Source of the DNA: Amycolatopsis sp. NBC_01480
Lineage (GTDB): Bacteria > Actinomycetota > Actinomycetes > Mycobacteriales > Pseudonocardiaceae
NCBI RefSeq assembly: GCF_036227205.1
Contig: NZ_CP109442.1
Span: 5,270,001 to 5,334,000 of the forward strand
DNA length: 64,000 nt
Reading direction: 5' to 3'
Made by a program: the position numbers and the translations under genes. The notes beneath the pieces are model-generated. The model did no database searches and had not been told where the DNA came from. It saw only the letters and a program-made list of their open reading frames with translations. The first letter of the stretch is position 1. Each line of letters opens with the position of its first letter. Below are positions 1-8,290 of this stretch, in pieces.

Positions 1-408
1 CCGGGCGACGACCTGGTCACCCGCGTGCGCGACCTGGTTTCCGCCGACGACCGCAGCGGCGCCGTGGAGCTGTTCCTGACCGAAGGCGTTGGTGCCCCGC
101 CGAAGCAGATCGCGGGCATGAAGGCGTCGCCGGTGTGGGCTTGGTTCACGGCGCTGGCGCACACCTTGCCGTACGACCTCGAGATCTGCGGCCCGGGAAA
201 CCACCTGCCCGTCGACCGGCTGGCGAAGATCGACGCCCCGGTCCTGGGCATCGGCGGCGGCAACGGCGAGGCGTGGATCCGGGCCGCCGCGGAGGCCGTC
301 GCCGCTGTGGTGCCCAACGGCCGTTACGAGACGCTCGAAGGACAGGACCACGGGGTGCTCCACCACCCCGAGTCCCTCCGCGACCTGCTCAGTGGGTTTT
401 TCAGGTGA
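1..408 (+). CDS. alpha/beta hydrolase, C-terminal part (5' end outside window)
   Basis: The reading frame is open from base 1, so only the last 135 codons are present. The visible part has the C-terminal layout of alpha/beta hydrolases: a strand ending in IDAPVLGIGGG, as seen before the acid residue, and EGQDHGVLHHPES, where the His of DHG is the probable catalytic His. The nucleophile elbow would lie upstream of the window. The cap-like segment contains KQIAGMKASPVWAWF, which suggests a small-molecule esterase or hydrolase acting in the cytoplasm. The substrate cannot be read from the sequence. A palindrome about 30 bp after the stop may end transcription. Confidence 0.7.
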   Translation, partial: PGDDLVTRVRDLVSADDRSGAVELFLTEGVGAPPKQIAGMKASPVWAWFTALAHTLPYDLEICGPGNHLPVDRLAKIDAPVLGIGGGNGEAWIRAAAEAVAAVVPNGRYETLEGQDHGVLHHPESLRDLLSGFFR

Positions 409-439
409 CTGATTGCCGGAGGTGACGACCGCCGGGGGT

Positions 440-459
440 CCAGGGGGCTTGCCCCCTGG
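440..459. repeat. GC-rich intergenic palindrome
   Basis: Two 9-base arms, CCAGGGGGC and GCCCCCTGG, are separated by TT. A further G/C-rich imperfect repeat follows (about 460-485). It lies between the end of the hydrolase and the rpmB terminator and could act as a forward terminator. Similar G/C palindromes are common in actinobacterial intergenic DNA; that statement is general knowledge, not something tested here. Confidence 0.5.
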
Positions 460-500
460 CGGGGGTTCGGGGGTTCGACCCCCGAAAGACACCTGAGGCG

Positions 501-535
501 AAAAAAATGGCGAGTGCTCTCCACGAGCACTCGCC
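501..535 (-). terminator. rpmB intrinsic terminator
   Basis: An 11-bp perfect stem (509-519 with 525-535, loop TCCAC) is followed on the minus strand by seven T residues (501-507). It begins 18 bp after the rpmB stop. This is a textbook Rho-independent terminator, which is uncommon in such GC-rich DNA. Confidence 0.9.
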
Positions 536-552
536 ACCCTGAAACTTTCGCC

Positions 553-744
553 TCAGCCGCGGACTACTTTGCCGGCCTTGATGCACGAGGTGCACACGTT
601 GAGACGCTTGCGCTGGGACACGCCGATCTTGGCGTGCACAGTCTGGATGTTCGGGTTCCACCGGCGGTTGGTACGCCGGTGGGAGTGCGAGACCGACTTA
701 CCGAAGCCCGGTCCCTTGCCACAGACGTCGCACACGGCAGCCAC
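553..744 (-). CDS. rpmB: 50S ribosomal protein L28
   Basis: This 63-residue protein is a component of the large ribosomal subunit. It starts [12 protein letters not shown] and contains the L28 core around [11 protein letters not shown]. It is the zinc-ribbon (C+) form: CDVC near the N-terminus pairs with CTSC at about residues 51-54. It is divergent from the DAK-domain gene, the arrangement usual in actinobacteria. Its own terminator follows directly. A zinc-independent paralogue elsewhere in the genome is possible but not visible. Confidence 0.97.
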   Translation of the reverse strand: MAAVCDVCGKGPGFGKSVSHSHRRTNRRWNPNIQTVHAKIGVSQRKRLNVCTSCIKAGKVVRG

Positions 745-877
745 GTCGAACTCCTCTGATATGGGACTAAGAATGCGCGCCCGAACCAGCCGGGCAACTC
801 GACCATAGTAACGAGTGGTCTCGGGTGGGTCGTCACGGGGTCGATACCCTCGCGGGGACCAGCGAGGAGGTTACGGG

Positions 878-2986
878 GTGCGGGTGCTGGACGTGGCAGC
901 GGTGACGGCCTGGTCGGCGGCGTGTGTGCGCAGCCTGGACCGGCTGCGCCCGGCGATCAACGGCATCAACGTCTACCCCGTCGCGGACTCCGACACCGGC
1001 TCCAACCTCCTCCACACCCTGACCGGCGCCCGTGACGCCCTGACCGCCGCCCTCCAGGACCCGTCCGCACCCGACGACGCTGGGGTGGGCAGCTCCTCGC
1101 CGCTGACAGGCGACGCTGGTTCGCGCGGCCCTTCGCCGCTGGCTGGCGACGGCGGTTTGCGCGACGATTCGCTGTCAGCGGGAGACGCTGATTCGACGGG
1201 CAGTTCGCCGCTCGCGGGCGAGGCCGGGTCGAGCAGTCCTTCGCCGCTAGCCGGCGACGCTGGCTTGCGTGGCGATTCGCCTCTGGGGAGCGAGGCCGGG
1301 TCGAGCAGTGCTTCGCCTCTGGGGAGCGACGGTGGTTTGCGCGGCGATTCGCCGCTAGCTGGCGAGCCTGGTTTGCACGGTTCGCCGCCGCTGGCCGGCG
1401 AGGCTGCGTCGAGTGGTGCTTCGCCGTTGAAGGGCAATGCCGACCCGAGGGGCGGCTCGCCGTTGGCGCGCGACGCAGTCGGAGACGATGTCCCGCAGGT
1501 CGACAACACCGCAGCCCGGCCTCGCGATGACCAGTCGCCATCCACTGGCGACGTCGTCACCCGGTCCGAGCCGTCGCCAACCGCCGCGGCGCTCGCCGTC
1601 CTGGCCCGTGGCGCCGTGGCCGCGGCCCGGGGGAACTCCGGCGTGATCATCTCCCAGGTCATCCGGGGAATTGCCGAATGGGCGGCAACGGGGGGCGAGC
1701 TGGACGGCGCCGGGCTGGCCGCCGCGCTCGGGCATGCCGACAAGGTCGCCACCGGTGCGGTCAGCCGTCCCGTCGCGGGGACGATGCTGACCGTCCTGCA
1801 TTCGGTGGCCGGGGCCGTTCGCGGGGACACGCGGCCGCTCGCCGAGGTGGCCGAGACCGTCGCCGCCACCGCTGCCGCCGCCCTCGAAGAGACGCCCAAG
1901 CAACTGCCCGCCCTCGCGAAGGCCGGGGTCGTCGACGCCGGGGGACGCGGGCTGGTCGCCGTGCTCGACGCGCTCGCCGGCGTCGTCACCGGCAAGAACG
2001 CCGCGCCCGAACACGAGCTGGAGGTCGCCGTCGCCGCGCCTGTCGCCGAGCCCGCGCCGTACGCGTGGGAAGTCATGTACCTGCTCGATGGCGTCGACGA
2101 GGCGCAGCTTCCGGCGTTGCGCAAGGAGCTGAGCGGCTTCGGCGACAGCGTCACGGTCGCGGGTGACGGTTCGGGCAGTCACGCCGTCCACGTCCACTGT
2201 GCCGATATCGGCGCCGCTATCGAGGCCGGGCTTGACCTGGGGCGGCCGCGCCGCGTCCGCGTCGAACCGCTGCTCACGCCCACGCCGATCGAGCCCGGCG
2301 GTGGCCTGGACCGGTCCGTGGTGGCCGTCGTCCGCGGTGGCGGGCTGGCCGAGCTGCTGCGTGCCGAGGGCGTCGCCGTGCTGGCCGTTCCGGAGGGCGA
2401 GATTCCGGGCGTCGAGGACATGATCGGGCTGTTCAACGAAGTCGCCGGACGGCACGTCACGGTGCTGCCCGGCGGCATCGACCTGACCGCCGCCGCCGAC
2501 ACCGCCGCCGGGCACGCGATGGCGGGCGACCGCGACGTGGTGGTGATCCCATGCGCGTCGCCGGTGCAGGTGCTGGCCGCGCTCGCGGTGCACGACGGGG
2601 ACCGTCGCGCCAACGACGACGTCGTCGCCATGGCTGAGGCCGCCGCCGCGACCAGGCGTGGCGAGCTGCGGATCGCCCACGAGGAGTCGCTAACCTGGGT
2701 GGGCCGGGCCCAGTCCGGCGACGTGATCGGCCTGGTCGACGACGAGGTGGTGCTGATCGAAGCGGCGCCCGCCTCGGAGACGAACCTGGTCGCGGCCGCG
2801 ATGGGCGTGCTCAACCGGATGTTGACCCTCGGCGGCGAATTGGTCACCGTGCTGGGCGGCGCGGACGCCCCGCCCGGGGTGGCCGCCGAACTCGCCGAGC
2901 AGCTGCGGCTGGAACACCCCGAGGTGGAGTTGACGAGTTATGCCAGTGGCCAGGCCGAGGCCGTGCTGCTGATGGGGGTGGAATAG
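878..2986 (+). CDS. DAK/DhaL domain protein, FakA (YloV)-like, with a repeat insertion
   Basis: The protein resembles FakA, the ATP-binding subunit of fatty acid kinase, which phosphorylates acyl groups presented by a DegV/FakB partner. The GTG at 878 is chosen because GAGGAGG lies 7 bases upstream; the frame is open further 5' but without a ribosome site. The DhaL domain shows NVYPVADSDTGSN (metal/nucleotide Asp cluster) at about residues 30-42 and RGNSGVIISQ near residue 251. Between them sit eleven 12-residue repeats (about residues 74-205) that normal FakA lacks. A middle domain and a C-terminal DAK1-like domain follow. At 702 residues it is longer than the roughly 550 usual in the family. 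recG begins 3 bases after the stop, so the two are probably co-transcribed. No fakB gene is visible. Confidence 0.85.
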   Translation: MRVLDVAAVTAWSAACVRSLDRLRPAINGINVYPVADSDTGSNLLHTLTGARDALTAALQDPSAPDDAGVGSSSPLTGDAGSRGPSPLAGDGGLRDDSLSAGDADSTGSSPLAGEAGSSSPSPLAGDAGLRGDSPLGSEAGSSSASPLGSDGGLRGDSPLAGEPGLHGSPPLAGEAASSGASPLKGNADPRGGSPLARDAVGDDVPQVDNTAARPRDDQSPSTGDVVTRSEPSPTAAALAVLARGAVAAARGNSGVIISQVIRGIAEWAATGGELDGAGLAAALGHADKVATGAVSRPVAGTMLTVLHSVAGAVRGDTRPLAEVAETVAATAAAALEETPKQLPALAKAGVVDAGGRGLVAVLDALAGVVTGKNAAPEHELEVAVAAPVAEPAPYAWEVMYLLDGVDEAQLPALRKELSGFGDSVTVAGDGSGSHAVHVHCADIGAAIEAGLDLGRPRRVRVEPLLTPTPIEPGGGLDRSVVAVVRGGGLAELLRAEGVAVLAVPEGEIPGVEDMIGLFNEVAGRHVTVLPGGIDLTAAADTAAGHAMAGDRDVVVIPCASPVQVLAALAVHDGDRRANDDVVAMAEAAAATRRGELRIAHEESLTWVGRAQSGDVIGLVDDEVVLIEAAPASETNLVAAAMGVLNRMLTLGGELVTVLGGADAPPGVAAELAEQLRLEHPEVELTSYASGQAEAVLLMGVE
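1097..1492 (+). repeat. eleven in-frame 36-bp tandem repeats in the DhaL domain
   Basis: The segment is exactly 11 x 36 bases. Each unit encodes a variant of SPLAGDAGLRGD; SPL and a following G/E/D are the best conserved. Units are diverged from each other, so it is an old or gene-converted array rather than a fresh slippage product. It lies wholly between two conserved DhaL motifs and keeps the frame. Confidence 0.9.
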
Positions 2987-2988
2987 GA

Positions 2989-5142
2989 ATGGCCGGGCTA
3001 CGCGAAAAGCTCCCGCTGCTGCTGGGCGCGAAGACGGCGAAGGCGCTCTCCGGGGCGTTGGACATCGAGACCGTTTCGGACCTGCTGCGGCACTACCCGC
3101 GCCGGTACGCCGAGCGCGGCGAGCTCACCGACATCGCCGGGCTGGAGCTGGGCGAGCACGCGACCGTGCTGGCGCGCATCGAGAAGATCAGCAAGCGCCG
3201 CATGAAGTCGCGCAACGGCACCATCCTCGACATGGTCATCACCGACGGAAAACGTCGCCTGGCCTGCGCGTTCTTCAACCAGGCGTGGCGCGAGAAAGAG
3301 CTGTCGCCGGGCAAGACGGGGCTGTTCGCGGGCAAAGTGACGGCGTTCCGCGACACGCTGCAGCTGGCGAACCCGGAGTACGAGCTACTGGACGCCGAGC
3401 GCGAGGCCGAGGCCGTCGACAGTTTCCTCGCCGAGATCATCCCGGTGTACCCGGCGGCGCAGGGCATGCCGTCGTGGTCGATCGCCAAGTGCGTGCGCCA
3501 GGTGCTCGATGTGCTGGAGGTCGACGAGGACCCGATGCCCGAGGAACTGCTGAAGCGCAACGGCTTGCCCGGCCTGGAGCGCGCGCTGCGCGGGATCCAC
3601 CGGCCCGAGGACTGGGCGCACCTGGAGAGTTCGCGGCACCGGCTGAAGTGGGACGAGGCCATGGCCGTCCAGCTGATTTTCGCGCAGCGGCGGCATTCCG
3701 CGGTGTCGCGGCCGGCGAAGGCCAGCCCGCACACCGACGGCGGCCTGCTCGACGCGTTCGACAAGCGGCTGCCGTTCGAGCTCACCGCGGGCCAGCGCGC
3801 GATCGGCGAGGACCTCGCCGCCGACCTGGCGACCGAGCACCCGATGAACCGCCTGCTGCAAGGCGAAGTGGGCTCGGGCAAGACCGTCGTCGCGCTGCGG
3901 GCGATGCTGCAAGTCGTCGATTCCGGGCGACAGGCCGCGCTGCTGGCGCCGACGGAGGTCTTGGCCGCGCAGCACGCGCGTTCGTTGCGCGAAATGCTCG
4001 GTGAGCTGGGCATGGCCGGCGAGCTGGGCGCGGCGGACAACGCCACGCGCGTCACGCTGCTCACCGGTTCGATGGGCGCGAAGGAACGCAAGAAGTCGTT
4101 GCTGGAGACGGTCAGCGGCGAGGCCGGCATCGTCGTCGGCACGCACGCGCTGATCCAGGACACCGTGCAGTTCGCCGATCTCGGCTTCGTGGTGGTCGAC
4201 GAGCAGCACCGGTTCGGCGTCGAGCAGCGGGACGCCCTGCGCTCGCGCGGTGCCGACTCCACCAGCCCGCACGTGCTCGTCATGACGGCGACGCCGATCC
4301 CGCGCACGGTCGCGATGACCGTCTACGGCGACCTCGAGACGTCCGCGCTGCGCGAGATGCCGGTGGGCCGCTCGCCGATCAAGACCACCGTGGTGCCGGT
4401 GGCGGAGAAGCCCGCGTGGTTCGACCGTGTGTGGCAGCGCGTCACCGAGGAGGTCGCGAAGGGGCACCAGGCGTACGTCGTGTGTCCGCGCATCGGCGAC
4501 GAGCCGCCGTCGGACAAGAGCGACAAGCGGCCGCCGCTCGCGGTGCTCGACGTCGCGCCCGATCTGGTGGGCGGGCCGTTGAAGGGCCTGCGCGTCGCGG
4601 CACTGCACGGCCGCATGCCGCCCGACGAAAAGGACGCCGTGATGCGCGCGTTCGGCGACGGGAAGGTGGACGTGCTCGTGGCGACGACCGTCGTCGAGGT
4701 CGGCGTGAACGTCCCCAACGCGACGGCCATGGTGATCCTCGACGCCGACCGGTTCGGCGTGAGCCAGCTGCACCAGCTGCGCGGGCGCGTCGGCCGGGGG
4801 AGCGTGCCCGGGCTGTGCCTGCTGGTCACGGAGACCCTGGACGGCACCTCGACCCGCGAACGGCTGGCCGCGGTCGAATCGACCACGGACGGTTTCGAAC
4901 TGTCGCGTTTGGACCTCGAGCTGCGTCGTGAGGGGGACATCCTCGGCGCGTCGCAGTCCGGCAAGCGCTCGAGCCTCAAGCTGCTTTCGCTGTTGCGCGA
5001 CGAGGACGTGATCACGGAGGCGCGCGAGCAGTCGCAGGAGATCGTGGTGCGCGACCCGTCGCTTTCTGGGTATCCGCGGTTGGCCCAGATGGTGTCGGAC
5101 GTCGTCGACATGGACCGCGCGGAATACCTGGAGAAGAGTTGA
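2989..5142 (+). CDS. recG: ATP-dependent DNA helicase RecG
   Basis: RecG reverses stalled replication forks and moves Holliday junctions. The 717-residue protein has the N-terminal wedge (OB-fold) region, then SF2 helicase motifs: GEVGSGKT (Walker A, about residue 297), VVDEQHRFG (DEQH box), MTATPIPRT (motif III), and LRGRVGRG (motif VI) near residue 600. ATG at 2989 lies 2 bases after the DAK stop. The order DAK-recG is conserved in mycobacteria. Its stop overlaps the start of the next gene. Confidence 0.96.
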   Translation: MAGLREKLPLLLGAKTAKALSGALDIETVSDLLRHYPRRYAERGELTDIAGLELGEHATVLARIEKISKRRMKSRNGTILDMVITDGKRRLACAFFNQAWREKELSPGKTGLFAGKVTAFRDTLQLANPEYELLDAEREAEAVDSFLAEIIPVYPAAQGMPSWSIAKCVRQVLDVLEVDEDPMPEELLKRNGLPGLERALRGIHRPEDWAHLESSRHRLKWDEAMAVQLIFAQRRHSAVSRPAKASPHTDGGLLDAFDKRLPFELTAGQRAIGEDLAADLATEHPMNRLLQGEVGSGKTVVALRAMLQVVDSGRQAALLAPTEVLAAQHARSLREMLGELGMAGELGAADNATRVTLLTGSMGAKERKKSLLETVSGEAGIVVGTHALIQDTVQFADLGFVVVDEQHRFGVEQRDALRSRGADSTSPHVLVMTATPIPRTVAMTVYGDLETSALREMPVGRSPIKTTVVPVAEKPAWFDRVWQRVTEEVAKGHQAYVVCPRIGDEPPSDKSDKRPPLAVLDVAPDLVGGPLKGLRVAALHGRMPPDEKDAVMRAFGDGKVDVLVATTVVEVGVNVPNATAMVILDADRFGVSQLHQLRGRVGRGSVPGLCLLVTETLDGTSTRERLAAVESTTDGFELSRLDLELRREGDILGASQSGKRSSLKLLSLLRDEDVITEAREQSQEIVVRDPSLSGYPRLAQMVSDVVDMDRAEYLEKS

Positions 5143-5663
5143 CGCCGGTCGTCCGTCCGGCCACGGCCGCCGACGCGGCGCAGATCGCCGCCGTCCATGT
5201 CGGCTCCTGGCAAGCGGCCTACGACGGGCTGTTGCCTGCGGAGTTCCTCGCGGGCCTTTCGCTGCCGGCGCGCGAACGGTCCTGGGTGGAGAGGCTGTCC
5301 GCCCCTGATTCCGGCCAAACGGTGCTGGTCGTCTTGTTGGACGGCGCCGTCGCGGGCTTCGCCGCCGTCTGCCCCAGCCGTGACGAGGACGCGACCCCGG
5401 AAACCGGCGAGCTGACGTCGATCTACCTCCTGCCCGACCACTGGGGCCGCGGCGCCGGGCGGGCCCTGCACGAACGCGTGGTCGCGACGCTGGCCGCCAC
5501 CTTCACCACGGCCACCCTGTGGGTCCTCTCGACGAACACCCGCGCCCGCCTCTTCTACGAACGCGCCGGCTGGTCACCGGACAACCGCACCAAGGTCGAA
5601 ACGATCGCGAACGGGACCGTCACGCTGGACGAGGTCCGGTACCGGTTGTCGCTGCGCGGCTGA
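5139..5663 (+). CDS. GNAT-family N-acetyltransferase
   Basis: This 174-residue protein moves an acetyl group from acetyl-CoA to an unknown amine. It starts VVRPATAADAAQIAAVH, typical of the GNAT alpha1 region. It has LTSIYLLPDHWGRGAGRAL (strand beta4 plus the RGxGxG/A pyrophosphate loop) and LWVLSTNTRARLFYERAGW (the conserved NxxAxxFYExxGW end). The start is a TTG that shares TTGA with the recG stop, with GGAG 5 bases upstream, so translation is probably coupled to recG. The substrate is not predictable. Confidence 0.9.
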   Translation: MTPVVRPATAADAAQIAAVHVGSWQAAYDGLLPAEFLAGLSLPARERSWVERLSAPDSGQTVLVVLLDGAVAGFAAVCPSRDEDATPETGELTSIYLLPDHWGRGAGRALHERVVATLAATFTTATLWVLSTNTRARLFYERAGWSPDNRTKVETIANGTVTLDEVRYRLSLRG

Positions 5664-5774
5664 ACTTCCGGCTCCGGCGCCGCGGCGGGGCCCGGGGTAC
5701 TTGCGCATCCCAAGGCGTCGAAGATTCGGTCACTCGGACGTAGTTCGGCGGCGGTTTGGCTGGCCTTCCCGGTG

Positions 5775-6551
5775 TCAGGCCGGGTGAGGTTGGCCGTCGG
5801 CGAAATTCGGCGAATCGGTGCCGGGGTCGGCGAGGGCGCTGTGGTTGCCGTCGTCACCAGCACCAGCACCAGCACCAGCACCAGCACCAGCACCAGCACC
5901 AGCACCGCCACCAGCGGCGGTGCCGACGTCGTCGTCCGGCGGCGAATCCGTGACGAACACACCGGCACGGGCAGCGGCCGCGGCGGTCTCCGCGGCAATC
6001 CGCGCATCGTGGTCGGTCACGGACTCCCGCGAGATGAACAGGCGGTAGAAGATCGGCCCGCTCGCCGCGCGTAGGACCTCCGCAGAGTCGGTGCCGACGG
6101 GGGCCTCGCCGCGGGTGACGGCGCGCGTCACGATCACCGCGCAACGGTCGTGCCGATCTTGGTAAAACGCGTGCAGCGCCTCGGCCGCGCGCGCCGAATG
6201 GAAGGCCGTCAGCACCGACGCCGTCGGCAGTTCACGCAGCGCGGGGTCGGTGAAATAGCGGACGACCTCCGCCAGCATCTCGTGCAGGTCGCCGGCGAGC
6301 GAGCCGGTGTCGGGCGCCGTCCAGCCGTCCTCGACGCCCATGTGCAGCGCGGCGGCGACGAGCCCGTCCGTCGACTCCCAGCGGCGATAAACGGTGGTCT
6401 TGTGCACGCCCGAACGCTCGGCGACAGCCTCCACGGTCAGGTTGACGAAGCCGCGCTCGGCGAGCAGGTCGAGCGTCGCCTGCAGCACGGCGAGGCGCGT
6501 CCGCTCCGTGCGACCACCCGGTCGGCGGGTCCCGGCTAATTCGGTTGCCAA
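5775..6551 (-). CDS. TetR/AcrR-family transcriptional regulator with a Gly-Ala tail
   Basis: A 258-residue regulator. The HTH lies at about residues 14-60, with LLAERGFVNLTVEAVAERSG followed by VHKTTVYRRW. The rest is a ligand-binding helical domain. TTG at 6551 is chosen because AGGAG sits 6 bases upstream; the frame upstream overlaps the divergent esterase. The C-terminus is odd: a run of Gly-Ala dipeptides produced by a hexanucleotide repeat, after the region where TetR proteins normally stop. It is divergent from the erythromycin-esterase-like gene with only 31 bp between the starts, so it very likely controls that gene and itself. Confidence 0.88.
   Translation of the reverse strand: MATELAGTRRPGGRTERTRLAVLQATLDLLAERGFVNLTVEAVAERSGVHKTTVYRRWESTDGLVAAALHMGVEDGWTAPDTGSLAGDLHEMLAEVVRYFTDPALRELPTASVLTAFHSARAAEALHAFYQDRHDRCAVIVTRAVTRGEAPVGTDSAEVLRAASGPIFYRLFISRESVTDHDARIAAETAAAAARAGVFVTDSPPDDDVGTAAGGGAGAGAGAGAGAGAGAGDDGNHSALADPGTDSPNFADGQPHPA
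5855..5902. repeat. hexanucleotide microsatellite (CACCAG)8
   Basis: Eight perfect copies of CACCAG, with partial copies on both flanks. On the minus strand it encodes the alternating Gly-Ala tail of the TetR regulator. The unit is a multiple of three, so length changes would alter the tail without breaking the frame. Confidence 0.97.
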
Positions 6552-6582
6552 CTGCGACTCCTGTTGCGTTAGTGTGCCCAGT

Positions 6583-7806
6583 ATGCCAGACCTCGACGCA
6601 GTGACGCCCTTCTCGCCGGACGACGTGGCCCCGATCGCGGACCTGATCGGAGACGCGCGCGTCGTGGCGATCGGCGAAAACAACCATCACATCCGCGAGT
6701 TCGGCGAGCTGCGCAACCAGCTCCTGCGGCATCTCGTGACGGAGCGCGGGTTCGCCGTGCTGGGCTTCGAATCGGGATTCGCCGAGGGGCAGCTCGTCGA
6801 CGAATGGCTGCGCGGCGGTCCCGGTGACGTCGCCGACATCGCCCGCGACGGTTTCACCTTCAAACTCGGCGACCCGCCCGAGATCCACGAGATGCTCACT
6901 TGGCTGCGCGGGCACGGCGGGGTCCGTTACGCGGGCCTCGACGTCCCGAGTTCCGGAGGCTCGCCGGTCCCGGCGCTGCTCGCCGTGCGGCGGTATCTGG
7001 AAGACGTCGACCCGGACGTGGTCCCGCTGGTCGAGGCCGGTCTCACCGCTTCGGAGCCGTACGCGTCGGTCAGCAATGCCGTCGCCCCTGGCCGTTACGC
7101 GGCCATGGCCGCGCCCGCGCGAGATGCGGCGACGACGGCGCTGGCCGTGCTCGTCGCGCATCTCCGTTCGCTGGCGCCGGTGTATGAGCAGCGTTGCGAG
7201 GGGGACCCCCACGCGCACGCCATCGCCGAGCACCACGCGGCCGGCGCGCTCCGCATCGACACCTGCCTGCGCGAGCTGGCGGCGATGATGTCCGGCGCGG
7301 CGCCCGCGCTCGTGAGTTCTTCGCGCGACACCTACATGGCCTCGACGGTCCAGTTGCTGCGGCGCCTCCACGGCGAGGGCGAGAAGATCATCGTGATGGT
7401 CCACAACGGACACTTGCAGCGCGTGCCGTTCGCGCCGAAGCCGTCGATGCGCTTCCCCTCGGCAGGCATGCACCTGGCGGCGGAACTCGGCGACGACTAC
7501 TTCGCCCTCGGCCTCACCGCCGGCGTGGGCACCACCACCGGCCTCGCACCGGATGACAGCGAGCGTCTCGCCTTCCGCGTCTTCGAGAACGAGCTGCCGC
7601 CGCTCGCGGAGGACAGCGTCGAGGCCGCGCTGGCCGAGTCAGGTTCCTGTCTGGTCGACCTGCGCGCCAACCGCGCGAAGGGCATCACGGGGCCGTCGAG
7701 CATGCGGCACGCCCACCTGTTCACGCCGGTTGACGTCGTGCAGGCCTTCGACGCCCTGGTCCACCTGCCGCGGATGTCCGTCAGCGGGAACGTCCCGTCC
7801 GCTTAG
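6583..7806 (+). CDS. erythromycin esterase family protein
   Basis: A 407-residue member of the EreA/EreB-like superfamily (erythromycin esterase/succinoglycan). Known members open macrolide lactones, but many have other substrates. The visible signature is VVAIGENNHHIREF near residue 25, matching the Glu-His active-site region of the family. MVHNGHLQR at about residue 270 is the second conserved His segment. ATG at 6583 gives the normal length for the family. No clear ribosome site is visible, so the message may be leaderless from the divergent promoter. The adjacent TetR gene suggests induction by a ligand. Macrolide resistance is possible but unproven. Confidence 0.85.
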   Translation: MPDLDAVTPFSPDDVAPIADLIGDARVVAIGENNHHIREFGELRNQLLRHLVTERGFAVLGFESGFAEGQLVDEWLRGGPGDVADIARDGFTFKLGDPPEIHEMLTWLRGHGGVRYAGLDVPSSGGSPVPALLAVRRYLEDVDPDVVPLVEAGLTASEPYASVSNAVAPGRYAAMAAPARDAATTALAVLVAHLRSLAPVYEQRCEGDPHAHAIAEHHAAGALRIDTCLRELAAMMSGAAPALVSSSRDTYMASTVQLLRRLHGEGEKIIVMVHNGHLQRVPFAPKPSMRFPSAGMHLAAELGDDYFALGLTAGVGTTTGLAPDDSERLAFRVFENELPPLAEDSVEAALAESGSCLVDLRANRAKGITGPSSMRHAHLFTPVDVVQAFDALVHLPRMSVSGNVPSA

Positions 7807-8156
7807 GCGGCCGGGCCCTCGTCGAAAGTCTCGCCGGACAGCAACGGTTCGAACTGCCGGTACGCGGCGAAATCCCGGAAATGCCGGGCGTACAGGTCGG
7901 CGTCGCCGGTCAGGTCGTCGGCGAGCGACCGTGCGACGTCCACCACCCGCTTGCAGGTCCACGTGATCAGTTCGCCGCGCTCGTTGCGGTAGCTGCCCGT
8001 CTCGCCTTCGGCACGGCGACGGACGGCCTCGCGGGCGGCGTTTTCGTCGGCCGCGTGGACCAGCACGACGTCCTCGCGGTACAGCGGTTCGTGGGTCGGC
8101 GAATCGCCCGTCGCCTCGTAGAGGACAACGGCGATGTACGGCTCCGTCCTGCTCAT
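7803..8156 (-). CDS. DUF4288 domain-containing protein
   Basis: A 117-residue cytoplasmic protein with no signal or membrane segment. It fits DUF4288: an N-terminal strand PYIAVVLYEA, a central PLYREDVVLVHAADENAAREAV and a later strand LITWTCKRVVDVA. The function of the family is not known. It converges on the esterase gene and the two stop codons overlap (TTA/TAG at 7803-7806), so there is no terminator space between them. Confidence 0.75.
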   Translation of the reverse strand: MSRTEPYIAVVLYEATGDSPTHEPLYREDVVLVHAADENAAREAVRRRAEGETGSYRNERGELITWTCKRVVDVARSLADDLTGDADLYARHFRDFAAYRQFEPLLSGETFDEGPAA

Positions 8157-8290
8157 TCGTCCTCCTCGCCTGGTTGTCGATCACTGTCCCCACGAGCCGT
8201 CACGAGGGCAAACTGTTTCGGTCAAACACGGTCCAGCCCATCGGGTGACGTCGAGTTGCCGCCCGCTGGCGACCGGGATACGACGCAGTC

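Noticed and set aside
973-2154. Long minus-strand open frames opposite the DAK gene, including repetitive SPASGE-type products
   Set aside because: They mirror the tandem repeats and GC-rich codons of the plus-strand gene, lack ribosome sites and show no family motifs.
3385-4773. Minus-strand open frames of 400-460 codons opposite recG
   Set aside because: recG carries all helicase motifs on the plus strand; the opposite frames have His/Arg-rich composition typical of shadow frames in high-GC DNA.
5855-5902. Possible CRISPR array
   Set aside because: The unit is 6 bp with no spacers; it is a microsatellite inside a coding region.
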